From Bacillota bacterium (GTDB taxonomy: Bacteria > Bacillota > Clostridia > Acetivibrionales > DSM-1351): a stretch of DNA of 31,825 nucleotides. Numbering within the stretch: the stretch's first letter is position 1; each line of letters starts with the position of its first letter. The stretch spans positions 1-31,825 of the forward strand of contig JAEZUC010000156.1 of the NCBI GenBank assembly GCA_023443515.1, written 5' to 3'. Shown here one piece after another: positions 25,210 through 31,825 of this stretch. The position numbers were made by a program, and so were the translations under genes. The notes beneath the pieces are model-generated. The model did no database searches, was not told the origin of the DNA, and saw only the letters and a program-made list of their open reading frames with translations.

Positions 25210-26145
25210 ATGCGGGTTATTCATTCAAATGATTCTAACAATGTATTTAGTTGCTATACCGGTGTCGGTCTTGGTAATTTTGACGGCTTGCATATCGGGC
25301 ATATGGCCCTTATTAACACATTAATAAGAGAAGCCAAATTAAACGGACTATCATCGGTGGTTTATACTTTTACAAAACATACAGAAAATATTCTAAGAAA
25401 AAAGCTTATTACGCCTTTGTTACTTACTGAAACTAAGAAAATAGAACTTTTAAGTGAAACTACTCTTGATTTTCTTTACCTTGACGAGTTCAATGAAGAA
25501 TTTTCAAGAATGTCCCCAGAAGAATTTGTTGTAAATGTTCTTAAAAACAAGTTGAATATAAAGCTTGCTGTTGCAGGCCACGATTACAGATTCGGCTATA
25601 AGGGTGGAGGAGACATAACTTTACTGGAGGAATTCGGGAAGAAATATGGATTCAAGGTGGTAGTTATCCCACCTATCACCTGTGATGGCGAGATAATAAG
25701 CAGTACTGGTATCAGACAATCTATTATAAACGGAAATCTTGAAACAGCTTACAAGCTTTTGGGAAGAAATTATTCAATTATAGCAGAAGTTGTAAATGGA
25801 AGGCGTGTAGGAAATACAATAGGCTTTCCTACTGCGAATATTCATCCTGAGAAGTATCTTGTACTGCCCCACAATGGTGTATATATTACAAAAACACTAT
25901 TAGACGGTCATTTATATAACAGCATGACTAATGTCGGCTATAACCCTACTTTTGAGGATACAAGACAGAAAACGGTTGAAACTCATATAATGGATTTTAA
26001 TAAGGATATATACGGAGAAAAAATTGAAGTCTTCTTTTTGAAAAAAATACGTGATGAAAAGAAATTTAACAATGTAGAAGAATTGATAAATCAGATTACA
26101 AAAGACATGAAGATTGCAAGGGAATACTTGAGCATAGTCAGTTAA
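25210..26145 (+). CDS. ribF: Bifunctional riboflavin kinase/FAD synthetase
   Basis: RibF makes FMN from riboflavin and then FAD. The 311-residue protein has an N-terminal nucleotidyltransferase domain (about 1-185) with GLGNFDGLHIGHMALI and the ISSTGIRQSI motif. The C-terminal flavokinase domain has NGRRVGNTIGFPTANI, GVYIT and NVGYNPTFEDTRQKTVETHIMDF. The ATG follows AAGGAG. truB-ribF is a conserved pair. In many Firmicutes rpsO and pnp come next; here hypF follows after 21 bp instead. Flavin supply has no obvious mechanistic tie to hydrogenase maturation, so the join may be simply positional. Confidence 0.96.
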   Translation: MRVIHSNDSNNVFSCYTGVGLGNFDGLHIGHMALINTLIREAKLNGLSSVVYTFTKHTENILRKKLITPLLLTETKKIELLSETTLDFLYLDEFNEEFSRMSPEEFVVNVLKNKLNIKLAVAGHDYRFGYKGGGDITLLEEFGKKYGFKVVVIPPITCDGEIISSTGIRQSIINGNLETAYKLLGRNYSIIAEVVNGRRVGNTIGFPTANIHPEKYLVLPHNGVYITKTLLDGHLYNSMTNVGYNPTFEDTRQKTVETHIMDFNKDIYGEKIEVFFLKKIRDEKKFNNVEELINQITKDMKIAREYLSIVS

Positions 26146-26166
26146 GGAGATAAATTATAATTATAT

Positions 26167-28515
26167 ATGACGGGTTACAGGATTATCATAACAGGTATTG
26201 TACAGGGAGTTGGCTTCAGACCTTTCATTTTTAATTTGGCAGACGGATTTGGACTAAAAGGCTGGGTTGGAAACTCCGACAGTAATGTAATAATAGAAAT
26301 TGATGGAGATTTTCAGAAGGCAGCCGATTTTATAAACGAAATAAAAAAATCGGCGCCTGCTTTATCAGAGATTGAATCAATAGAATATAAAGAGATAGAA
26401 TATCAAGGCTTTAGGAATTTTGAAATCAGGCACAGCCAAAAGAATTCCAAGGGGCCTGTTTTCATTTCACCTGATGTAGCCACATGTTGCGATTGTCTAA
26501 GAGAAATGAAAGATAAAAGTGACAGAAGATATAAGTATCCGTTTATCAACTGTACCAACTGTGGTCCGAGGTTTACCATAATAAAAAATATCCCTTATGA
26601 CAGGGATAAGACAACTATGGAATGTTTTGAAATGTGTGAAAGTTGCAGGAAGGAATACACAAAACCTTCTGACAGACGGTATCATGCACAGCCTGTTTCC
26701 TGCCATGACTGTGGCCCTAGCCTAAGTGTTGCAGATGAAACAGGTAAAAAAATATCTGGAATTAATTCAAGTAGTGACTGCATCAGGTATACGGCTGATA
26801 TGGTTAAAAAAGGTTATATTGTAGCTATTAAAGGAATAGGCGGATATCACCTTGCTTGCGACGGCTTGAACAAAAAAGCCGTTGACAGGCTCAGATTCAG
26901 AAAACACAGGGACGACAAGCCTTTTGCTGTAATGACAAAAGATTTAAAAACAGCAGAAAAATACTGTACAATCAGCCCTGCTGAAAGGATTATACTAAAT
27001 TCACCTGCAAGTCCCATAGTTTTGCTGGAAAGAACAGATTTCGGTATACTACCGGATGCTATCGCTCATCTTAACAGGTACCTTGGGGTTATGCTACCTT
27101 ATACTCCCGTTCACCATATGTTGTTTGCGGAAGAAGGCTTCCCTGAGCTTTTGGTTATGACCAGCGGAAACCTGAGCAGCGAACCCATTTTTTATAGAGA
27201 CCAGGAGGCTATGGAAGGACTTCAGGGCATAGCAGACACCTACCTGACCAACAACAGGGAAATATATATAAGAACTGATGATTCCGTAACCAGAGTATTC
27301 AGGGACAAAGAATACATCATAAGAAGGGCCAGGGGTTATGTACCCAAGCCTGTTTCAATAAATGTACACCAATTGCTTGACTTGAATGAAGCTGCCCAAA
27401 TACCGTCGGTTCTTGCCTGTGGCGGTGAGCTCAAAAATGTTTTTTGCCTGAATAAAGGCAAGAACTTTTATTTGAGTCATCATATTGGGGATTTAGAAAA
27501 CGAAAGTACAAATGTTGCTTTTCGTAATGGGATTGAACACTTTAAACGGTTGTTTGATATTTCACCCCAATGCATAGCATATGATCTTCACCCCAATTAC
27601 TATTCATCTCAGTATGCACTTAGTCAACGGGATATTGATAAAATTGCCATTCAACATCACAAGGCACATATTGCCTCTTGTATGGCAGAGAATCGGCTGA
27701 AAGGTGATGTAATAGGAGTTTCCTTTGATGGAACAGGCTATGGTGAGGATGGTAACATATGGGGCGGAGAGTTTTTTACGGGAGGCTATTATGGTTTCCG
27801 CAGAGCCGGACATATGGCTTACGTTATGATGCCCGGAGGTGATTCAGCAGTAAAGCATCCTTGGCGCATGGCATTAAGCTATTTATATTCCTCTGAGCAG
27901 GGTATGATTGAAAATATAATGGAAATAGCGGAAAAGCTTCCGTCCTTCCAGAATAGAAGTAAGGAAGATATAATTTTTACAATAAAAATGCTGGAAAAAA
28001 GAATTAACAGTCCGTTTACTTCAAGTATGGGTCGTTTTTTTGATGCTGTTTCTGCTTTACTTGGGATTAAAACAGATATCAGCTATGAAGGACAGGCCGC
28101 TATTGAACTGGAATACTATGCTGATTTATGCTGTACCGAGCCATACCATTTCGATATTGAAAATGCTGAGTGCGAAGAAGAATTTATAGTTAACACAAGC
28201 TTTATTATTAAGCAGATTGTTAATGATATTCTCACAGGAAACGGTTTGGAGTATATCTCAACCAGATTTCATGCCACAATAGCGGATATTGTACTTAAAG
28301 GATGTTTGAATATCAGAAGCAGTAATAATTTGAATAATGTAGTTTTAAGCGGAGGAGTATTTCAAAATGTAACTCTTCTTCAAATAACAGAGGATTTATT
28401 AGAAAGACAAGGCTTTAAGGTCTTTGTTCATTCCGAGGTTCCTGCAAATGATGGAGGAATCTCATTGGGACAATCAATAATGGCAATTGCACAAATCATG
28501 GAAAAGAGACAATAG
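26167..28515 (+). CDS. hypF: Carbamoyltransferase HypF ([NiFe]-hydrogenase maturation)
   Basis: HypF uses carbamoyl phosphate and ATP to carbamoylate the C-terminal cysteine of HypE, the first step in making the cyanide ligands of [NiFe]-hydrogenases. The 782-residue protein has all four expected parts: an acylphosphatase domain (1-~90; GIVQGVGFRPF with Arg18 and Asn36); two zinc motifs C-x2-C-x18-C-x2-C at Cys107/110/129/132 and Cys157/160/179/182; a YrdC-like domain (KGIGGYHLACDG, RKHRDDKPFAVM, TSGNLSSEPI); and a Kae1-like domain (HHKAHIASCMAE, SFDGTGYGEDGNIWGGEFF, LSGGVFQN). GGAGA lies about 16 bp before ATG 26167, longer than usual. Confidence 0.96.
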   Translation: MTGYRIIITGIVQGVGFRPFIFNLADGFGLKGWVGNSDSNVIIEIDGDFQKAADFINEIKKSAPALSEIESIEYKEIEYQGFRNFEIRHSQKNSKGPVFISPDVATCCDCLREMKDKSDRRYKYPFINCTNCGPRFTIIKNIPYDRDKTTMECFEMCESCRKEYTKPSDRRYHAQPVSCHDCGPSLSVADETGKKISGINSSSDCIRYTADMVKKGYIVAIKGIGGYHLACDGLNKKAVDRLRFRKHRDDKPFAVMTKDLKTAEKYCTISPAERIILNSPASPIVLLERTDFGILPDAIAHLNRYLGVMLPYTPVHHMLFAEEGFPELLVMTSGNLSSEPIFYRDQEAMEGLQGIADTYLTNNREIYIRTDDSVTRVFRDKEYIIRRARGYVPKPVSINVHQLLDLNEAAQIPSVLACGGELKNVFCLNKGKNFYLSHHIGDLENESTNVAFRNGIEHFKRLFDISPQCIAYDLHPNYYSSQYALSQRDIDKIAIQHHKAHIASCMAENRLKGDVIGVSFDGTGYGEDGNIWGGEFFTGGYYGFRRAGHMAYVMMPGGDSAVKHPWRMALSYLYSSEQGMIENIMEIAEKLPSFQNRSKEDIIFTIKMLEKRINSPFTSSMGRFFDAVSALLGIKTDISYEGQAAIELEYYADLCCTEPYHFDIENAECEEEFIVNTSFIIKQIVNDILTGNGLEYISTRFHATIADIVLKGCLNIRSSNNLNNVVLSGGVFQNVTLLQITEDLLERQGFKVFVHSEVPANDGGISLGQSIMAIAQIMEKRQ

Positions 28516-28535
28516 GACTTTCCAACTCTTGAAGA

Positions 28536-28564
28536 TTGAAATGTAACTCAGCAGGGTATATACT
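28536..28564 (+). promoter_or_regulatory. Sigma-A promoter for hypCDE
   Basis: TTGAAA (28536-28541), a 17-bp spacer and TATACT (28559-28564) lie in the 124-bp gap between hypF and hypC. Transcription would start near 28571, about 70 bp before hypC, so hypCDE can be made independently of hypF. Confidence 0.7.
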
Positions 28565-28639
28565 CATTAATGTGTATAAATGGATAACTAATAATTTGAA
28601 AAATATAGTTGATAAATATGACAACAGGAGGATTAAGAT

Positions 28640-28864
28640 ATGTGTTTAGGATTACCTGCAAAGGTTGTAAATATTGATGGTAACAACGGTATCGTTGAAA
28701 TGATGGGAGTAACCAACAAGGTTTCTATAGAGCTTTTGGAAAATGTTAAGGTGGGAGACTATGTTCTTGTCCATGCAGGATGTGCCATTCAGGTTCTTGA
28801 TGAGGAAGAGGCACTTAGAACCATAGACATTTTCAATGAAATAAAGGAGCTAGGCATTAAATGA
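28640..28864 (+). CDS. hypC: Hydrogenase maturation chaperone HypC
   Basis: HypC is a small chaperone that, with HypD, carries the iron atom while CN and CO ligands are attached, then delivers it to the hydrogenase large subunit. The 74-residue product starts MCLGLPAKVV with the essential Cys2 (exposed once Met1 is removed), has a compact beta-barrel and includes VKVGDYVLVHAGCAIQVLDEEEA, a clear family signature. GGAGG precedes the ATG. Its stop overlaps the hypD start by four bases (ATGA). Paralogues such as HybG or HupF are alternatives but do not change the role. Confidence 0.95.
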   Translation: MCLGLPAKVVNIDGNNGIVEMMGVTNKVSIELLENVKVGDYVLVHAGCAIQVLDEEEALRTIDIFNEIKELGIK

Positions 28865-29946
28865 GAAATTATATAGATGAATTCAGGGACAGCGAAGTTA
28901 TAGGCAAAATTGTACAAAGTCTTCAAGGGTACTCTGGACGCAGACTAAAGATAATGGAAGTATGCGGAACTCATACTATGGCAATTTCCAGATATGGACT
29001 CCGCTCGCTTTTACCCCCTCAGATAGAATTGATATCCGGGCCGGGCTGTCCTGTCTGTGTAACGCCAACATCATATATTGACAGTGCCACAGAACTTGCA
29101 GATGATAAAAATGTTATTATTACTACTTTCGGCGATATGATGAGAATCCCGGGGAATAACAGTACACTGATTCACAAAAAAGCCCAAGGCAGCAACGTCC
29201 AAATGGTATATTCTCCCCTTAACGCAGTTGAATTAGCGAGAGAGAATCCAGACAAGGAGGTTGTTTTTTTATCAGTTGGTTTTGAAACAACAACGCCTGT
29301 AATAGCGCTTTCTGTGTCAAAGGCAAGAAGTGAGGGGATTAATAATTATTCCGTTCTCACTGCAAACAAGACTATGCCGGAAGCAATAAAAACTCTGGCA
29401 GGCGACAATGAACTACAAATTGATGGATTTTTGTATCCGGGACATGTTTCTGCAATAATAGGTACAGACTTTTTTTCTTATGTGGCGTATAATATGGAAA
29501 AGGCTGGTGTAGTGGCAGGTTTTGAACCAGTGGATATACTGTATTCCATCAAAGTACTGGTAGACAATATTACAAGCGGAAATATCGTTTTGGAAAATAT
29601 GTATTCAAGAATTGTATCAAAAGAAGGAAACCTCAAAGCGCAACAAAAAATGTATGAGGTTTTTGAGCCTGTAGATGCTGTGTGGCGCGGGATAGGAGTG
29701 ATTCCCAAGTCGGGTCTGGGGCTAGTAAAAGAATATGTGATGTTTGATACCGCTAAAAAGTTTGATATAAAAACTAAGGATACACCTGAACCAAAAGGAT
29801 GTCTGTGCGGAGAGGTTCTAAAAGGAAAAAAACGACCTGGAGACTGCAAGCTCTTCAAAAAAAGATGTACTCCGGAAAACCCGGTGGGGTCATGTATGGT
29901 CTCGTCTGAAGGAACATGTGCAGCCTATTTCAAATACGGAGAATAA
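28861..29946 (+). CDS. hypD: Hydrogenase maturation iron-sulfur protein HypD
   Basis: HypD is a [4Fe-4S] protein that forms the scaffold complex with HypC where cyanide ligands are added to iron. The 361-residue protein has Cys35 in EVCGTHT, the GPGCPVC motif (Cys63, Cys66) and a cysteine-rich C-terminus from about residue 318: CLCGEVLKGKKRPGDCKLF, KRCTP, GSCMVSSEGTCAAY. These match the redox/thiol and cluster-binding sites of the family. ATGA overlap with hypC indicates coupled translation. No residue expected for the family appears missing. Confidence 0.96.
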   Translation: MRNYIDEFRDSEVIGKIVQSLQGYSGRRLKIMEVCGTHTMAISRYGLRSLLPPQIELISGPGCPVCVTPTSYIDSATELADDKNVIITTFGDMMRIPGNNSTLIHKKAQGSNVQMVYSPLNAVELARENPDKEVVFLSVGFETTTPVIALSVSKARSEGINNYSVLTANKTMPEAIKTLAGDNELQIDGFLYPGHVSAIIGTDFFSYVAYNMEKAGVVAGFEPVDILYSIKVLVDNITSGNIVLENMYSRIVSKEGNLKAQQKMYEVFEPVDAVWRGIGVIPKSGLGLVKEYVMFDTAKKFDIKTKDTPEPKGCLCGEVLKGKKRPGDCKLFKKRCTPENPVGSCMVSSEGTCAAYFKYGE

Positions 29947-29948
29947 AA

Positions 29949-30962
29949 ATGGAAAAGAATATGATAACCATAGCCCATGGTAGTGGTGGGACAGCTACTT
30001 CCCGGCTTATTGAACAAACATTTAAGAAGCATTTTAAAAATGATATACTGTCACAGGGAGATGACAGTGCAAGATTGGACATAGGTGACGCTAGGAATCT
30101 TGTTTTTACCACCGACAGTTTTGTTGTTACTCCAATCTTTTTTAATGGTGGCAACATAGGTAAACTGGCAGTATGCGGTACGGTAAACGATCTGGCAACA
30201 AGCGGAGCAAAACCCCTTTATTTAAGCTGCGGGTTTATTATTGAAGAGGGTTTTAGTATGGACGAACTGGAGAGAATTGTTGAAACTATGAGCGCAACTG
30301 CCGATGAATGTGGCGTCAAAATTGTGACAGGCGACACAAAGGTAGTTCAAAAGGGAGCGGCTGACAAAATATTCATAAATACTTCAGGCATAGGAGTTAT
30401 CCCCGACGGATTGGACATATCCGGCAGGAACGCAAAGGTTGGAGACAAAATTATAATATCAGGCACTATAGGTGACCATGGTAGCAGTATTTTTCTGGAA
30501 AGGGAAAGTATGGGCTTTAATGCTGATATTAAGAGTGATTGTGCTCCATTGTCGGGTATGGTACAGGATATACTGTCTGTTGTCCCTGATGTTCATGTCC
30601 TTAGAGACCCTACCAGAGGGGGGGTTGCCACAACTCTCAATGAGATAGCTGTCCAGAGTAATGTATCCATTTTGATAAGAGAAGACAGTTTACCTGTTAA
30701 ACGTGAAGTCCAGGGAGTCTGTGAGCTTTTGGGAATGGACCCTTTATATATGGCAAATGAGGGGAAAATGCTTTGCTTTGTTAGTGAAGATAAGGCAGAA
30801 AAAGTAATAGAAGTGCTTCACAAAAACAAATATGGTAAAGATGCAAAAATAATAGGTGAGGTAACCCAAGAAGGACAACCCAAGGTTATGTTAAAGGCAC
30901 TTAGTGGCGGAAACAGAATAATAGGTGTTCTTGCAGGGGATCAGCTTCCACGAATATGCTAA
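29949..30962 (+). CDS. hypE: Hydrogenase maturation protein HypE (thiocyanate-forming)
   Basis: HypE accepts a carbamoyl group from HypF on its C-terminal cysteine and dehydrates it with ATP to a thiocyanate, then passes cyanide to HypC-HypD. ATG 29949 gives 337 residues starting MEKNMITIAHGSGGTATSRLIEQ; an ATG at 29916 lies inside hypD and would add an unsupported tail. The PurM-like ATP-binding fold is seen in HGSGG, SQGDDSARLDIGD, TTDSFVVTPIFFNGGNIGKLAVCGTVNDLATSGAKP and LRDPTRGGVATTLNEIA. The protein ends in PRIC, the exact carbamoylation tail. It closes the hypCDE unit. Confidence 0.96.
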   Translation: MEKNMITIAHGSGGTATSRLIEQTFKKHFKNDILSQGDDSARLDIGDARNLVFTTDSFVVTPIFFNGGNIGKLAVCGTVNDLATSGAKPLYLSCGFIIEEGFSMDELERIVETMSATADECGVKIVTGDTKVVQKGAADKIFINTSGIGVIPDGLDISGRNAKVGDKIIISGTIGDHGSSIFLERESMGFNADIKSDCAPLSGMVQDILSVVPDVHVLRDPTRGGVATTLNEIAVQSNVSILIREDSLPVKREVQGVCELLGMDPLYMANEGKMLCFVSEDKAEKVIEVLHKNKYGKDAKIIGEVTQEGQPKVMLKALSGGNRIIGVLAGDQLPRIC

Positions 30963-30998
30963 AGCAGTTTCCTATTTTTTAACGAAGGGGGAAGAACC

Positions 30999-31727
30999 TT
31001 GATTATATCAATAAAGGATTTAGGTAAGGTTTACAAAAATGGTCAGATAGAAGTTGAGGCCTTAAGGAATGTCAATGTAAATATAGACAAGGAAGAATTT
31101 GTTGCAATAATGGGGCCGTCCGGTTCAGGAAAGTCAACATTGATGAATATTATAGGTTGTCTTGACAAATCCACGACAGGGGAATACTGGCTGGAGGGGG
31201 TAAATATTTCAACACTGAACGAAACTGAACTTGCAAGGGTAAGAAACCGTAAGATCGGGTTTGTTTTTCAATCATTTAATCTGCTTCCCAGAATTACTGC
31301 ATTGCAAAACGTAGAGTTGCCAATGATATATGCCGGGGTAGGTGCTAGGGAAAGGCGTAAAAGAGCTATGCTGGCATTGGAGAGGGTTGGCCTTGAGAAG
31401 AGGGTTAACCACAAGCCAAACGAAATGTCCGGAGGGCAGAAGCAGAGGGTTGCTATAGCCAGATCCCTTGTTAATTCTCCTGCTATTATACTTGCCGATG
31501 AACCGACAGGTAACCTGGACAGTACGGCAGGGGAAGAAATAATGACAGTATTTCAGGACTTGAACCGTGAAGGAGTTACTATTATACTTGTAACTCACGA
31601 GCCTGATATTGCAGAGCATACAAAAAGGGTATTGAGGTTTAAAGACGGTATGCTCAGAAGTGATGAAATAGTACAAAACCCGCTTGACGCAAGGTGTGTA
31701 TTAAGTCAGTACAAGGAGGAGGCCTAA
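30999..31727 (+). CDS. ABC transporter ATPase, MacB/LolD type
   Basis: This is the nucleotide-binding subunit of an export-type ABC transporter. The 242-residue protein has Walker A GPSGSGKST (39-47), a Q-loop in GFVFQSFNLLPRITALQNVELPMIYAG, the signature MSGGQKQRVAIARSL, Walker B IILADEPTGNLDS and the switch histidine in VTHEPD. The Q-loop and DEPTGNLDS pattern is typical of MacB, LolD and FtsE-like proteins, which work with a separate FtsX-like permease. The start is TTG 30999 with AAGGGGG 7 bp upstream. The permease and any adaptor should lie downstream, outside the window. Substrate unknown; links to the hyp genes are not implied. Confidence 0.93.
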   Translation: MIISIKDLGKVYKNGQIEVEALRNVNVNIDKEEFVAIMGPSGSGKSTLMNIIGCLDKSTTGEYWLEGVNISTLNETELARVRNRKIGFVFQSFNLLPRITALQNVELPMIYAGVGARERRKRAMLALERVGLEKRVNHKPNEMSGGQKQRVAIARSLVNSPAIILADEPTGNLDSTAGEEIMTVFQDLNREGVTIILVTHEPDIAEHTKRVLRFKDGMLRSDEIVQNPLDARCVLSQYKEEA

Positions 31728-31786
31728 AGGCTGATTCCTTAAAATATATATTTTTGCCGCTGTCAAGCGGCCATGGAGGTATGATG

Positions 31787-31825
31787 ATGGAAGAAAATAC
31801 TCAAGTAACTGTCAATGGAAATGTT
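31787..31825 (+). CDS. Start of a downstream gene, 3' partial
   Basis: Three ATG codons in a row (31781, 31784, 31787) follow GGAGG (31775-31779); the third has the best spacing. Only about 13 residues are visible (MEENTQVTVNGNV), too few to name the product. Placement after an export ATPase suggests a transporter partner such as an adaptor or permease. A 6-bp hairpin GCCGCT/AGCGGC (31756-31771, loop GTCA) lies just before its ribosome site. Confidence 0.6.
   Translation, partial: MEENTQVTVNGNV

Overview
The window looks like chromosome from a low-GC Gram-positive anaerobe of the Clostridia, probably close to the cellulolytic Ruminiclostridium/Clostridium group. That placement is an inference from gene content: AT-rich codon use, strong GGAGG ribosome sites, a Firmicute-type PolC replicase, the MEP isoprenoid genes dxr and ispG, an XkdX-type phage gene and a [NiFe]-hydrogenase maturation set. 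All supported genes lie on the + strand.

Region 1 (1-1924) is the end of a phage tail or tailocin-like module: a tail-fibre gene cut by the window edge, with two copies of a 40-residue repeat; a hypothetical structural protein; an Ig-like/coiled-coil tail protein split by a +1 frameshift; and a 48-residue XkdX-like protein. No holin, endolysin, integrase or attachment site was seen after it. Region 2 (1925-2373) has no convincing gene. It holds the strangest structure in the window, a nested and imperfect inverted repeat of about 300 bp around three perfect short stems. Region 3 (2374-3765) is a MATE-family efflux transporter with an uncertain start.

Region 4 (3766-26145) is the conserved translation, envelope and isoprenoid supercluster: rpsB-tsf-pyrH-frr-(small conserved protein)-uppS-cdsA-dxr-rseP-ispG-polC-rimP-nusA-rnpM-ylxQ-infB-rbfA-nrnA-truB-ribF. 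It makes ribosomal protein S2, EF-Ts, ribosome recycling factor, IF-2 and ribosome maturation factors. It also makes UMP kinase, the undecaprenyl-diphosphate and CDP-diacylglycerol enzymes, two MEP-pathway enzymes, a site-2 protease and the replicative polymerase. Consensus-like sigma-A promoters with exact 17-bp spacers precede rpsB and rimP. Long structured leaders precede rpsB, rimP and rbfA. The rbfA leader contains a perfect 10-nt complement of the rbfA Shine-Dalgarno region that competes with a second hairpin.

Region 5 (26167-30962) is hypF-hypC-hypD-hypE, which builds and inserts the Fe(CN)2CO group of [NiFe]-hydrogenases. hypF follows ribF by 21 bp, while hypCDE has its own good promoter. 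hypA, hypB and hydrogenase structural genes are not in the window. Region 6 (30999 to the end) starts an ABC exporter locus: a MacB/LolD-type ATPase followed by the first codons of another gene.
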